Below, piece after piece: positions 21,577 through 33,215 of a DNA stretch of 64,000 bases. Source of the stretch: Cephalotus follicularis (Eukaryota > Streptophyta > Magnoliopsida > Oxalidales > Cephalotaceae). Under the pieces are notes generated by a model. It was given only the letters and a program-made list of their open reading frames with translations. It was not told the DNA's origin and searched no databases. The number at the start of each line of letters is the position of its first letter. Positions within the stretch are counted from its first letter, which is position 1. A program made the translations under genes and the position numbers. The DNA lies in assembly GCA_001972305.1 (NCBI GenBank), contig BDDD01000062.1, positions 915,376 through 979,375 on the forward strand. Reading direction: 5' to 3'.

Positions 21577-23958
21577 ATGGCTAGTCAAGAACAATCCAGT
21601 GGGTCTTCTTCTTCTTCTCCCTTAGCGGTCGAACCCTTGGCCATGGTGGTTCCGACCGCCGAGAGACCACTTGACGTTGAAGGTAGCCTGGGGGCTGCGG
21701 TGGGTGACCCTGTTGCTCCCACCGCTGGGGCTAAACCCCCACCTTCCGAAAGCTGCTTCGAAGTAAGCACCCTCACTCGTGTTGAGTTGAAGGGACTCTC
21801 CGAGAAGTACAACTTCCCTCATGGGCTGAAGTACAGCCTTCCCTCGGATCCTCGGATGGTTACCATGAGCAGAGAGGGCCTTTTTGTGATCTTCGAAGGG
21901 GCGCTCTCTCATGGCTTGAGGGTTGCAATTCCCTCCTACACCATCTCAGTCTTGGAACACTTTAGTCTTCATCCTTCACTTCTTCAACCTCAGTCTTGGA
22001 GCTTCATAATCGGCTTCCTCGTCAAATACATTGAGTCAGAGGTGGACGTGACAATGAATCTTTTTAAAGAGTTCCACGTCCTCTCAGCCACGACCAAGAA
22101 GAATGTGTACTTTTTCAAGTCCCGCTCTGGCGTAAAAAAGCTTCTCCTCAACCTTACCAAATTCATCAAAAACTGGAGGAGGAGATATTTTTTGATAAAG
22201 GACTTCGAAGGGTTCACTCCCTCACCCTGGTGAGATTCTTTGGACACGACATCTCTGAATAAGAGGTCCCACTTGACCTCGGCGGAGAAAATAAGCTTCA
22301 ACAAACTCCTGGCCCTTGATCCAGAGGAGGTGAACTCCACCGTTCGTGAGGATCGTCTACTCCAGGCAGGGCTGAGCGTGGTCCTCGGCCAAGAATCCCA
22401 CTTGGACGAAGATGAGAAGGATATCTCAGAGGGAGAGGGAGGTCCAAATAGTCCTATGCCCCCAGTGTCGGAGGAAAGCTGTATAAAGCCTTTGTCTCCT
22501 CCACTGCTTAGTTTAGTGTCATTTTCATTTTTCTTGTATTTTGAATCTCTGACCTTAATCTCCATGTTTTCTTTCAGCAATGGCTCCTCGCCGTGACTTC
22601 TCTGCCATCTTGAAGGCTACTGACAAGAGGAAAGTGCCTGCAATAGGCGGATCGAAGCAAAAGGGGAAAAACCCCGCAGCCGAGGGATCAAGGCCGCAGG
22701 CTAAGGCTCCTCCACATGTTAGGGTATCTACTGTCGCTGCTGAGAAGAGTAGGGAGGCGGGTAAGAGGACAGTAGACGAGACCTCCCCTGCCAATGAACA
22801 CGTTCCTCTGATGAAGTGGAGCAGGAAGGGGAAAGGTGTTGAGGGAGCCAGAAAGGGGAAAGAAGTTGAGGATGTCGCTGCCCTCGGAGCGAGTTCTCAA
22901 GATCCAATCATAATACCTCCGACTCGGGAGGCAGAGGACATGTTCAACGATTTTGAGGACCTAGACTGCTCCAAACTGCATTTTAACGCACCTGGGGTTC
23001 CTCAGGCGGTCAGTCGTCTGGTCTTTTTTCCTTTGGAGATGGAAGCTAGGGAGAAATAGTCCAACGAGGAGTTGGTAACTCATTGTCTTCAAAGCAACTT
23101 GAGGGTACATGAATTCTTCCTCTGCTACCCCAATTTTTCTTTTATCTTTTTTCTTCACATTCATTGACAGATATGCTTCTCTGACAGGCCCTGAATAACA
23201 CCCAACTTCTGGTTGATAACTTCTCTGCCGTTGTGGAAAGGGACAGGGAGCTGAGGGCGAACATGGTAGCACTGGAAGAGACTGCCCGCTCAGCCCAAGC
23301 CCAACTGAACGAGGTTCTCAAGGTTCAGGAGTCTTTGGTTGAGGAGAAGAAGCAAGCAATTGAGGATTTGGAGGAGGAGAAGGCTGACAAGAAGGAGCTG
23401 GAGGCAGAGTTGAACCGTACCAAGGAGAGGTGCTTTGATCTGGAAGCAAAACTTGTGCGCCGGCAGAGGATGGACGAGGAACAGCTGAGGAGGGAACGAC
23501 ACAAAGCCGTGGCTAACTTCAAGGCCTCAAATGAGTTTGAGAAGGCAGTGTTTGAGGAAGCGGCCGAGTACTTCCGTCGGGGCTTCTATGCTTGCAGGAA
23601 CTGGATCTCTTCCCTTCGTCCCGACATTCCTTTGGATGGTGTAATATATGGTCCCTCGGCCAAAACCTTTGACTTATATCCAGAGGGAGTTGATGAGGAG
23701 GAAGAGAAGCTCCATCTCGAGTTGGAGGAGGGGATCTCGTCTGCCATAGGAGAAGAGGTGACGATAACCGGTTTGCCAGACTTGGTTATCCTTCCCAAGG
23801 ATCCTGCCTTGGCCTCGGATCCTGTTCCAGACTCCTCTGTCCTTCCCTCTATGTCAACTCATGTGGACCCTTCCTCTGGGCTTGAAGTTCCTCCTCTTCC
23901 TTCCTTCGATGCCTTCTTCGCTCCTCTGCCCGAGCACAAAGATCCTCCCGAATCCTAG
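21577..23958 (+). pseudogene. Antisense additional gene of Tat-1 (gypsy-type transposon domain, three exons)
   Basis: Exons 21577-22480, 22578-23104 and 23188-23958 with GT-AG introns join in phase into 734 codons. Exon 1 holds a domain like the 'putative gypsy type transposon' family: LTRVELKGLSEKYNFP, LFVIFEGALSHGLRVAIPSY, then a basic end at about residues 55-215. Exon 2 is rich in Lys, Gly and charged residues. Exon 3 starts with a long Glu/Lys/Arg-rich coiled coil and ends in an acidic, Pro-rich tail. In-frame TGA at 22231-22233 and TAG at 23057-23059 break it. A homologue with the same introns lies antisense in Tat-2. Function unknown; such extra ORFs are described in Tat elements. An alternative donor at about 22230 (GTGAGA) cannot be excluded. 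Confidence 0.72.
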
Positions 23959-24497
23959 TTTTTGTTTGCTGCTTTGATCTTGTAATAGTTTTAAATTTTT
24001 TGATGAACTTGTAATTTTTTTAATATATAAATGAAAGTCCTTTTTGTGTTCTCGGATCTTGTCTTTGATTAACTTTTTGCATTGTGTGCTTGAGCTCTGC
24101 ATATATACATGTGTTGACAATTCCCTTAGGAATTTTAACTTAACCCCAGTTATTGACTCCTCGTATATGAGATTGCTTAAGCTTGGTAGTCCTCGTAGGG
24201 CAATTTATTTCAAAAGTGCTTAAGTAATCGTAACTTAGTCTTTACGAGTTCTGTTGTATTCGTAGACTAAGTTCTTGGTCTGCTCGGACAAGTTCCTATT
24301 AGTTTGCCGAGCAGAATATCGTCTGAGCCATTAGGTTTTAGGACAGGTCGGCCGAGCTTGCAGTCCACATAGGGACACTTGTATTAAAGTGCTTAGTCCG
24401 ACGAGCTTGATCATTGCGAGTTCCCATGGATTCGCCTTTCAAGACACGATTTTAGGTCTGGTTGGTCAAGTTCCTATGGTGTTGCCGACCAGTGTTT

Positions 24498-24657
24498 GCT
24501 CCCTGGGGAGTCTTAGTACTTCTTTGGAAGCCTTTTGGTGTGCTCCTCGGAAGGAGTCTTTGTTGATGTGTATAAAGATGCTCCTCGGAGGGAGTCTTTT
24601 GCACATATGGTTTTGGGTGCTCCTCGGAAGGAGTATTGTTTGCTCCTCGAGAGGAGT
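24498..24657 (-). repeat. Array of five small hairpins in the Tat-1 3' region
   Basis: Units of about 16 bp, such as GCTCCTCGGAAGGAGT, at 24498, 24542, 24580, 24619 and 24642. Each is an inverted repeat (CTCC...GGAG), and sequence differences keep the pairing, for example AAGGAG to AGGGAG (wobble) and CGAGAGGAG. A related array lies at 44651-44790 in Tat-2. It falls between integrase and the antisense gene. Confidence 0.65.
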
Positions 24658-24839
24658 ATTGTTTACCCTTGGTCTGTTCGAGACCTCAGCTGGCATTTGT
24701 TCTCTGCTGAGGGAGTTGATCGGTGACTGTTCAGAGGTTTGAGGACATGAATATTGGACCTCCGGTCCCTTACAAACTTGGAACTATGATATTGAACACA
24801 AATTTTGAAAAATTCAACTTTATTCAGTACATCTTACAA

Positions 24840-27800
24840 TCATTGATAATACTTCCTCATATACTCGGCATTCCAAGCTCTGGCAATCTCCCTGCCCCCC
24901 AAAGTTTCAAGTTTGAATGTTCCTAGGCGGAGGACCCTCTTGATCTTGTATGGCCCTTCCCAAGCAGGGGCTAGTTTTCCTCTGGTACCGGTTGGATCTG
25001 CAATAACTGAGTTGCGTAGGACTAGATCTCCTTGTCTTAGTGGTCTGGGGCTTACCCTTTTGTTTTAGTAACAGCTTACCCTCTGTTGGTAGGCAGCAAC
25101 TCTGGTGGTGGCCTTATCTCTGAGCTCTTCCACTAGGTCGAGGATGCATCTAAGACCTTCTTCATTGTTGACTCTTGGTGATTGTACTCCAATCTCAACC
25201 GGTATCATGGCTTCAGCTCCGAAACATAGACTGTATGGGGACTCACCAGTTGTGGTCCGAGGAGTTGTTCTGTATGCCTATAGCACGCTTGGTAGCTCCT
25301 CTGTCCATCTCCCTTTGTTGTCTTTGAAGCGCTTCTTCAAGCTCGAGATGATTTCTCTATTGATCACCTTGGCTTGACCGTTGCTTTGGGGGTAGGCTAC
25401 TGAGGCAAGCTTATGCTCTATCCTCCACTCTTTGCAAAAATCACAAAACGCTTGGCAATCAAACTGTTTACCGTTGTCAGACACAATTGTCCTCGGGACT
25501 CCAAATCTACATATGATTGATTTCCATACAAAGCTCTTCGTGTTCTTCTCCGTAATTGTGGCTAGAGGTTCAGCTTCCACCCACTTGGTGAAATAGTCTA
25601 CTGCTACAATGAGAAACTACCTCTGGCCTGTCGCCATGGGTAGTGGTCCGACGAAATCCATTCCCCATTGTGCAAAGGGCCATGGAGCCATGATAGACGT
25701 CAGAGGTTGAGAAGGTCTTCTGCTTATGTTCGCGTTCCTCTGACACTTGTCACACTTTCTTACCAAGTCTATTGCATCTTGATGCATGGTTGGCCAAAAG
25801 TAGCCCTGCCTTAAAAGTTTGTGGGATAAGGTTCTGCCCCCAGTGTGGTTACCACAAATTCCCTCGTGGACCTCCTTTAGAGAATAATCGGCCTCTAAAG
25901 GGGTCAAGTATCTCAACCAAGGAAAAGAGAAAGATCTTTTGTAGAGGATCCCATCTCGGAATTGGAATCTGTTTGCTCTGTAGACCAGCTTCCTTGCCTC
26001 TACGGGGTCCTTGGGTAGAATCCCGTTCCTCAGCCAATTGATAAAGAGAGTCATCCAGTTTGGCTCCTGTGGTACATCTATGTCCATTACATCTACTTCA
26101 GAGATGGTGGGCCTGTCCAGGTAGTCTACTAGCACGGTTTGATTTTTCTCTAGTTCCTCTACCGTTGCTAGTTTTGATAACTGGTCTGCTAAGACGTTTT
26201 CTGCTCTGGGTACTTTCAAAATTCTTAGAAACTTGAAGGCTGACTTCATACTCTGAAAATGGGATAAGTATTTCGTCATAGAGTCTTCTCGGGCTTCATA
26301 CTCTCCATTTGCTAGACCAACCACTAGCTGAGAATCACTAGAGGCCTCCACCTTTTGTACCTCCAAGTACTTTGCAATTGTCAGCCCAGCTATCAGAGCT
26401 TCCCATTCAGCTTCATTGTTTGTAGCTTTGAATTTGAACCTCAGAGCATACTCTAACGTCCAACCATCTGGACTCGTCAATACCAGTCCTGCTCCACTGC
26501 CAGTGATGCAGGACGACCCATCCACGGATAACTTCCAAATCCCCTTCTCGCTCTCGGAGGGGTCCTCCTCCATACACTTCGTAGGTGTATTATCTCCAAC
26601 AAAGTCGGCCATAACCTGTGATTTGATGGATGGTCTGGCTTCGAACTTCACATCATACTCGCCTAGCTCGAGTGACCACTTGATTAACCTACCTGAGGTG
26701 TCAAGCTTCGCAAGAACTTGTTTGAGTAGTTTATCAGTCAGAACCTTGATTGTATGGGCTTGGAAATATGGCCGCAGTTTTCTGGCCGAGATGATCAGAG
26801 CATATACAAACATTTCTACCTCTGGGTACCTCCCTTCAGCATCATTCACAGCCTTGCTCATATAGTACACTGGCTTTTGAACTTTTTTCCTCTTCTCTGA
26901 CTAGCACTGTACTCACTGCGCCCGAGGTGGTCGCAAGGTACAAATACAAGTCTTCCTTATCCTTAGGTTTTGAGATCAGAAGAGAGGAAGCTAGGTATTC
27001 CTTCAACTTGTTGAAGGCTGCTTGAAACTCGTCTAACCAAGAAAATCCCTTGGGATCTCTGAGTATTTTGAAGAATGGAAGGCATTTCTCCGCTGACTTT
27101 AACAGAAACCTGCTCAGGGATACAATCTTCTCATTTAGCCTTTGAACATCCCTGATGGTTTGAGGAGGCCTCATGCTCTGAATTACCGAGATCTTCTCTG
27201 GGTTGGCCTCTATTCCTCTGCTGGAGACCATGAATCCGAGGAACTTGCCAGAGGTGACCCCAAATGTGCACTTGGATGGATTGAGTTTCATGTTATATCT
27301 CCTCAGCACCTCAAACGTTTCCTCCAAGTCTTTTATGTGGGGGCAGCCTGGCTGGGGTGTTGACGAGCATGTCGTCGATGTAGACCTTCATATTTTTTCC
27401 AATCTGAGGCTCAAAGATTTTGTTCACCAGACGTTGGTAGGTGGCCTTGTAGCAATACATTCCTCGGTCTGTGATGAAAGCTGTTTTGTTCTCGTCGGGC
27501 CCGTACATAGGAATTTGATTGTATCATGAGTAAGCGTCCAAGAAGCTTAACATTCTATAACCCGAGGTCGCATCCACCAACTGGTCTATCTTCGGGAGGG
27601 GGAAGTGATCCTTTGGGCAGGATTTGTTGAGGTCTGTGAAGTCGATGCACATCCTCCATTTGCCATTTGCTTTTTTGACTAATACTGGGTTCGCCAGCCA
27701 GTCTGAGTAATGCACTTCCCTTATGAACCCTGCCTGCAATAGCTTGCTCACCTCCTCTGCTATTGTCTACTGCCTCTCTGGAACAAAGTTCCTCTTCTTT

Positions 27801-28417
27801 TGTCTGGTTGGAAGGCTTGTTGGGTCCACGCTTAGTTTGTAGACCATTACATATGGGCTGATCCCAGGGACCTCCTATGCCGACCAGGCGAAGACATCTT
27901 TGTTATTACGGAGGAATGTTATTAATTCCCCCTTCTCCACATCTCCAAGCTGTGAGCCAACTTGGAACACTTTTTCAGTGTTGCCCTCTTCCAAGGGCAC
28001 TTGAACCACATCCTCAACAGGCTATGGAGGCTCAGGTTCCATATCTCCTCTGAGCTCCATGTTTGCTATGGGAAGTACCTTGTCCTTCCCCTTATCTGAG
28101 ATGGCAGTTTTGTAGCACTGCCTTGCCGCCTGTTGGTCTCCTCTGACTTCACCCACACCAAACCTCGTTGGAAACTTCACCAACAAGTGTCTCGTAGACA
28201 CTATGGCTTCCATTAAGTTCAGACCTGGTCGCCCTATTATGGCATTGTAAGGGCTGGGTGTGTCCACCACTAGGAATGTCATCTCTATCTGAGTCTGGCA
28301 TGGAGCCTTGCCTGTAACCATGCACAGGTTGATGGATCCCAGAGGATGGATCATCTCGCCTGCAAAGCCAACCAGTGGGGTCTTCACGGGCTTTAGCTGG
28401 TCCGCCGGTATCCTCAA
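24840..28417 (-). pseudogene. Tat-1 pol: protease end, RT, two RNase H domains, integrase
   Basis: Pieces on the minus strand: protease end (28417-28022), RT (27751-27311), thumb and first RNase H (27327-26842 and 26870 onward), archaeal-type RNase H (SVDGSS, NNEAEWEAL, SDSQLV, ADQLSK) and integrase to the stop TGA at 24840-24842. The active site YIDDML is present, but ten residues (LMPFGLKNVG in Tat-2) are deleted before ATYQRL. Stops fall at about 28019, 27880, 27766, 27522 and 25615, with frameshifts at about 27330 and 26860. Integrase has D (GMDFVGP) and D (VSDNG), but the Glu motif reads NGQAKVINRE with Lys in place of Glu. All enzymes serve copying and insertion of the element; this copy cannot supply them. 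Confidence 0.9.
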
Positions 28418-28435
28418 GTGATCAAATGCATGTTT

Positions 28436-30448
28436 TTATAGGATATCGACCGAGCTACCACTGTCTATAAGGATCCTCTTCATGGTAAAAAGTTCCACCA
28501 GAAGAGTTACCACCACTGGATCATCATGACGGAGCCGTACTCCCTCATAGTCCACCTCCGAGAAGGTTATCACTTCCTCATCTCCACCAGTTCTCAGCCT
28601 TTTGCTGTGATGGACTTGTTGCACAGTAAGGGACTGTGTCACGTAGGCCTTTCTTGCATTTTTGTGGTTGCCACCAGATGCGACCCCCCCAGAGATGGTG
28701 TGGATGACACCTCTGGGTTGCTCCTGTTGCTGCTCCTCTTGTTGCCGAGGAGCCTCTTCTCTTCTTTGCTCCCTTCTTCCTTGGAGAGCATCTATGTCCA
28801 CGTACTTATGCAGATGCCCCTTTCGAATCAGGTCCTCAATCTGATTCTTCAGCTGCCTGCACTCCTCGGTATCGTGCTCGTGATCACGATGGTACCGACA
28901 GTACTTCTCTACGTCCCTCTTCTCTTCCAGGGACCTCAACTTCCCAGGCCACTGGAAAGGGACCTTATCTTGCTCCACAACAAGTATTCTGGTGCGTGTG
29001 TCCAGGAGGGGGGCAAAGTTGTTGTAGGATGGGATTGGTGCCCCTCCCCTAGATGAATTGTCTCTCCTGTAGAGTTTGTGCCTGAGGTCGTCCCTCGGAA
29101 GTTCGGACCTCTCCTTTCTCTTCTCCCTCTTCTCGGGGGCATTTCGTGAATGCTCCCCTTTCTCCTCCTGATGGCCTGACCAGGATGTTTTTTGTTTCTG
29201 GGCTGCCATGCCCTCTTCGGCGTTGACATACTTCTCGGCTCTCCTCAGCAGGTCTGCCATGTCCACCGGGGGTTTTTTCATAAAGGAGAAAGTGAATGAG
29301 GAACTGTTTCTCAGCCCGCTGGTCAACGCTACCATGGCAAAGGATGGCTCCAGGTCTTTCACTACGAGGGACTCCCTGTTGAACCTAGTGAGGTAGTCCC
29401 TCAGCGACTCGTCTTTCCCCTGCACCACATTGATCAAATGGGTATAATTCCTCCTCTGAGGTGTGCTGTTGAGGAATTTGGTGACGAACAGTTCCGTAAA
29501 CTGATCGAAGTTCTCCACCGATCTTTGGGCTAGGGTAGAATACCATGACTGGGCCATACCAGCCAATGTTGACGGGAATCCTCGGCAGAGCGTAGCATCC
29601 GAGACTTGGTGCACTAGCATGGTCTGCCTATAAGTACGAATATGTTGGATGAGATCCGTGGACCCATCATATTTGTCAAGGCTAGGGAGCCGGAATCCGC
29701 TGGGGATTTGCTCTGCCATGATCTCGGACGTAAAAGGGTGGGCACCAAGGTTGAGCACCTCTGACAGTCGTCCGCTCGCAGGCCCGACTCCTTGGAGCCT
29801 TCTCTCCACCTCGACAAGCCTCCGGTTCATGGCTTGTTCCACGTCCTCTATGTTCCTAGCCCTGCTAGAAACACGTGACCCTCCAGCCATAGCGGCTGGG
29901 CGGTCCACCCTGCTTCCACCCACTGTTCCTGCTCGGCGCGAAGCATTGGATCGTACTTGTGCCTCCTCTACTCCTCTGGCTTCCTCCCGAGGATCCACAT
30001 CCATGGCATGGTGTTCAGGGCGTGTTCTTCTGGGATCGTTGGGTTGATCCCGGGCAGTTGAGGACTCCGCCCTCTGAGATGCATTGATCTCAAGTCTCTT
30101 TCCCAGGGGAATATTATCCCCTGACCGCCTCGGGGGAAGTTCGTCTCCCCTTAGTGGGTTTCGCCTGGCACCTCGGGGGTGCCGTGTCTCCACCCCTGGT
30201 CTGCTGGGACTAGAAACTCCTCGGACCACTGGCGGGACAGGCCCGACATGCTGCTGTTGGTTGGCCAAAGTAGTGACCAACAAATCGGTGAGGCGCTCCA
30301 TCCCTTGGATTAACTGATTGAGCTGCTCCCCTGTGACGGAAGCTTGCTCTTGGACCACAACTTGGACGACTTTTGGAAGAAGATGTGTGATCTCCTGTTG
30401 TTGACTGCCTATGGGTCCAAGCTGGTTGTTGTTCTTTCTCGGAGGCAT
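28436..30448 (-). CDS. Tat-1 gag with start of protease (670 residues, open)
   Basis: Starts MPPRKNNNQLGPIGS 46 nt inside the 5' LTR. An N-terminal charged linker precedes the capsid domain (about residues 230-380, with GMAQSWYSTLAQRS and ELFVTKFLNS). An Arg/Glu-rich region follows, then a CRYHRDHEHDTEEC zinc-knuckle-like motif (about residue 515). The protease active site LIDSGSSVDIL is at the very end. Stop TAA (28436-28438) replaces a Tyr codon present in Tat-2 (DILYKHAF), so the frame originally ran on into protease. Gag is the only long intact frame of this element and could still act as a coat protein. Confidence 0.88.
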   Translation of the reverse strand: MPPRKNNNQLGPIGSQQQEITHLLPKVVQVVVQEQASVTGEQLNQLIQGMERLTDLLVTTLANQQQHVGPVPPVVRGVSSPSRPGVETRHPRGARRNPLRGDELPPRRSGDNIPLGKRLEINASQRAESSTARDQPNDPRRTRPEHHAMDVDPREEARGVEEAQVRSNASRRAGTVGGSRVDRPAAMAGGSRVSSRARNIEDVEQAMNRRLVEVERRLQGVGPASGRLSEVLNLGAHPFTSEIMAEQIPSGFRLPSLDKYDGSTDLIQHIRTYRQTMLVHQVSDATLCRGFPSTLAGMAQSWYSTLAQRSVENFDQFTELFVTKFLNSTPQRRNYTHLINVVQGKDESLRDYLTRFNRESLVVKDLEPSFAMVALTSGLRNSSSFTFSFMKKPPVDMADLLRRAEKYVNAEEGMAAQKQKTSWSGHQEEKGEHSRNAPEKREKRKERSELPRDDLRHKLYRRDNSSRGGAPIPSYNNFAPLLDTRTRILVVEQDKVPFQWPGKLRSLEEKRDVEKYCRYHRDHEHDTEECRQLKNQIEDLIRKGHLHKYVDIDALQGRREQRREEAPRQQEEQQQEQPRGVIHTISGGVASGGNHKNARKAYVTQSLTVQQVHHSKRLRTGGDEEVITFSEVDYEGVRLRHDDPVVVTLLVELFTMKRILIDSGSSVDIL

Positions 30449-30474
30449 GATTGTTAATGACTTTTCGCTGCGCT

Positions 30475-30493
30475 TCCCACAGACGGCGCCAAC
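30475..30493 (-). other. Primer binding site of Tat-1
   Basis: On the minus strand TTGGCGCCGTCTGTGGGAA follows the 5' LTR end TCAACA. TGGCGCC-type sites complementary to a tRNA 3' end are usual for Tat and other non-chromovirus gypsy elements. Confidence 0.75.
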
Positions 30494-31371
30494 TGTTGAT
30501 TCAAAAATCCTTCCCTCAACAGTACCCCGCGTGTAAGGGCTTGATTTGTTTAGGGAAACGCTGTTTTAATGCTCCGAGATGAAGGTTGAGGATAACTGTA
30601 AGTATTTTCTCTTCACGGAAGAGCAAACACGTTGAAGGTCCAGGAGGTTGTTCTCCCGGGGACACTCCGACGCTCAAGTTAGGCTTTGCACAGAGAAAAC
30701 AAGGTTCTTTTCAGATGTAAAAATGGCTGACCTGAGATATGTCTTTGATTCTTGTATTTATAGTGTTGGTTTGTAACTGTTTGGAGCGTGAAATACGGAG
30801 GTAATAGCTGTCCCCTAAGGAAATGTCGAGGATCTCGGGATTTCCCTTATCTCCACCTGATTTGTCGCTACTTTTCTTGCAGGTAGTTTATTATACCTTA
30901 TCTTCCATATTTGGAAGAGGTGAATCCCGGGAAAGTAGGCTGATTTTCTGGCCTTGTCCTGCCGAGGACGAGGAGAGATAGGTTCTCTTGTTATTTATCC
31001 ATTTCGAGGTCTTCAACTTCAAAAGCTTCTTCAAGGGTTGGCGCTTGACCCATTATGTCCTCTGCCAAGCTGTCGAGGAAGAGATCTTCTACAGTGCAGT
31101 TGAGGAGGATCCCCTTGGCTAGGTCCTCGGCGCTGATGTTGGAAAGGAGATCCTCGGCACTTAAGCCGAGGAGGGTGGATTCTACAACACCACTGAGAAA
31201 GAGTTCCTCGGCACTGATGCCGAGGAGGATGTCTCCCTCTGCTTCTCTTACCAGGGCTTGATAAGCTTCCTCTGACCGGTATCCACGTAAACTTTAAAGC
31301 CCCTAAACAATTGGCTATATTCGCGGAGGACACGTGTCATTCTTGGTATAAACTAATTTTTCCTCATATCA
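30494..31371 (-). repeat. 5' LTR of Tat-1 (878 bp)
   Basis: TG...CA ends with flanking target duplication. A minus-strand TATA box, TATAAATA, lies at 30755-30762, about two thirds into the LTR. The 100-codon frame within it is not a gene. Confidence 0.92.
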
Positions 31372-31376
31372 ATCTC

Positions 31377-33090
31377 TATAATCATACGTATCAATTTTTA
31401 CCTTAATCGAATATCTATTTATACACATAACAAATGATGCATTAACAGATTTTGAGACAATAAACACTTGTAGGTGTCACTTATCTTAAATATAAATACG
31501 ATATGTTGACTTCGATTCTCTTCCTTCCACTGTGAGATTTGGTGCGAAGTAAGTACAAAAAAAAAAAAAAAAACAAAGATTAGATGAGAGCTACCGTCAA
31601 CTTAGAATCTCAACCAAACTTTACCCAGCATAAAAGGATTTTGTTATACTATACTAGTTGCCAAAATAACATAATAAATCATCTTTTATTTTTTTTAATT
31701 ATAATATGATTAATTAAAATAAAAAATAAACTTATTATAAAAAAAACAAGTACTTAAGTTTTGTATAATTGTAAATATAATTAAATAATCAACATATATG
31801 AAAATTGTTGAAGTCTTTATTGCAACATCCATAATTTATACAAAACACTAAACTAGAAATCTTATAAAATGAAAATATAAAATAACATTTATTTAAGTTT
31901 GAAAGCCTTTGGCATTATATTATTTTAGATATTATATAAATGACATAATTTTAGTTTTTTAGAGTGAATAATGTAATAATATGAAATTTTGTTATTAAAA
32001 ATTTAAAATCATAAAATGACTTTTAATTGAGAGAAGACATATTGTAATAAAATGACATAATTTTAGTTATTAGAATACAATTAAAATAATATAATTTAAA
32101 TTATGAAGATTTTAAGATAGTATGACATGTTATTATGACTTTAAATGAGATCCAGTGTTATATTTTTTATAATGAAAAATAGAGCTCTCTTTCTTAATTT
32201 ATCGCTTTTAATATATACTATTAAACTTGAAACTGATGTATAGTTATTTAATTAGCTATAGATAATTGTCGAGTAATGATAAACTAATAGTGTGAAAACT
32301 AAAGTAAACACGAATAATAATATTTGTTAGGTAATAGTAAACAAAAATATAATTAACTATTTAATTACGTAATAATGTAGGAATGTAACTTTATCAGGAA
32401 TTATATTCTCAGACATCTTATTTTTAAGAATGTTATTCTTATGATGATATTTTGTTCAAAAATGTGGATTCTCACAAAAATTTCATTTCAATATTTGGTT
32501 TAATACGAAAATGTTATAAAAATCTAAATAGAAATCTTATAATACCCTTACTATATATCATATTATATTATAATAATTTACTTATAATAAATAATTTATA
32601 TAAACATACATAAATCTTTAATATATATATATATATATATAATTTTTTATTAAAACTAATTCATATACTAAAAAAATGACTAAAAAAGTAATCTTATTAT
32701 TTATTCCCATTAGAATGTTAGATTCCCACTATTTTTGGTAGGAATTACAAATTCATAGGATTCTCATGAGAATATAACATTCCCATAAATATTTTAGAAA
32801 TCTCTTAAACAAACTTCGATATTTATAAACATTTATAGAAATATTATATCCCAATTAAAGATACCCCAAACTAAACATACTATTAATATTTTAGTGAAAA
32901 AAATATATGGATATAGTTTGTGCATAGGTCTTTATATTTCTAGGAAGAAACAGTCGTTGGCGGCTAGTATCTAAATTTGAGAGTTGAATATTTGGATTCA
33001 CATGCCAAAAAAGTCTAAATCGTTGAAAAGAAATCTTTCCGCTTGAATTCTTAGAAAATACATCATTACGATCCTTCAACTTTCTAGAAT
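31377..33090. other. AT-rich intergenic DNA with possible MITE remnant
   Basis: No gene. A poly(A) run lies at 31558-31573 and a (TA)n run at 32621-32641. At about 32400-32800 the two flanks show inverted similarity (GGAATTATATTCTCA against GGGAATGTTATATTCTCA on the other strand), as in a decayed inverted-repeat transposon. This is weak evidence. Confidence 0.35.
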
Positions 33091-33215
33091 TTGAAATATC
33101 ATTTTGATAAGTTTGATTTTATTAAAATTAAATATGAGCATTGTTTATCCAAGAAGGTGACATTTTTAGTGTTTTATGTAGATGACAAACTAATTAGTAA
33201 GAATGATGTATGTAT
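33091..33215 (+). pseudogene. Relic of a Ty1/copia reverse transcriptase
   Basis: The frame reads FDKFDFIKIKYEHCLSKK then VTFLVFYVDDKLISKNDV. This matches the copia RT segment in which a 'FGF.K...EPC.YKK' block precedes VFLVLYVDDILLIGND. The catalytic YVDD is kept, but nothing else of the element is recognisable apart from possible minus-strand neighbours. Confidence 0.6.

Larger units (their letters stand above)
20082..31371 (-). mobile_element. Complete Tat-lineage Ty3/gypsy retrotransposon (Tat-1) with antisense gene
   Basis: 11.3 kb between LTRs 30494-31371 (5') and 20082-20956 (3'), flanked by the perfect target duplication ATCTC (20077-20081 and 31372-31376). In element order: LTR, primer site, gag-protease, RT, RNase H, a second archaeal-type RNase H, integrase, hairpin array, an antisense three-exon gene, polypurine tract, LTR. 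The extra RNase H between the first one and integrase is diagnostic of the Tat clade. Stops, two frameshifts, an RT deletion and an integrase Glu-to-Lys change make it non-autonomous. Confidence 0.93.

Noticed and set aside
26416..26865. 149-codon plus-strand frame
   Set aside because: It is the complement of the Tat-1 RNase H coding region. Codon use and lack of any domain mark it as a shadow frame, unlike the spliced antisense gene at 21577-23958.
28526..29056. 176-codon plus-strand frame
   Set aside because: Shadow of the Tat-1 gag frame on the opposite strand, with Leu/Pro-rich text from the Gln/Glu/Arg-rich gag tail.
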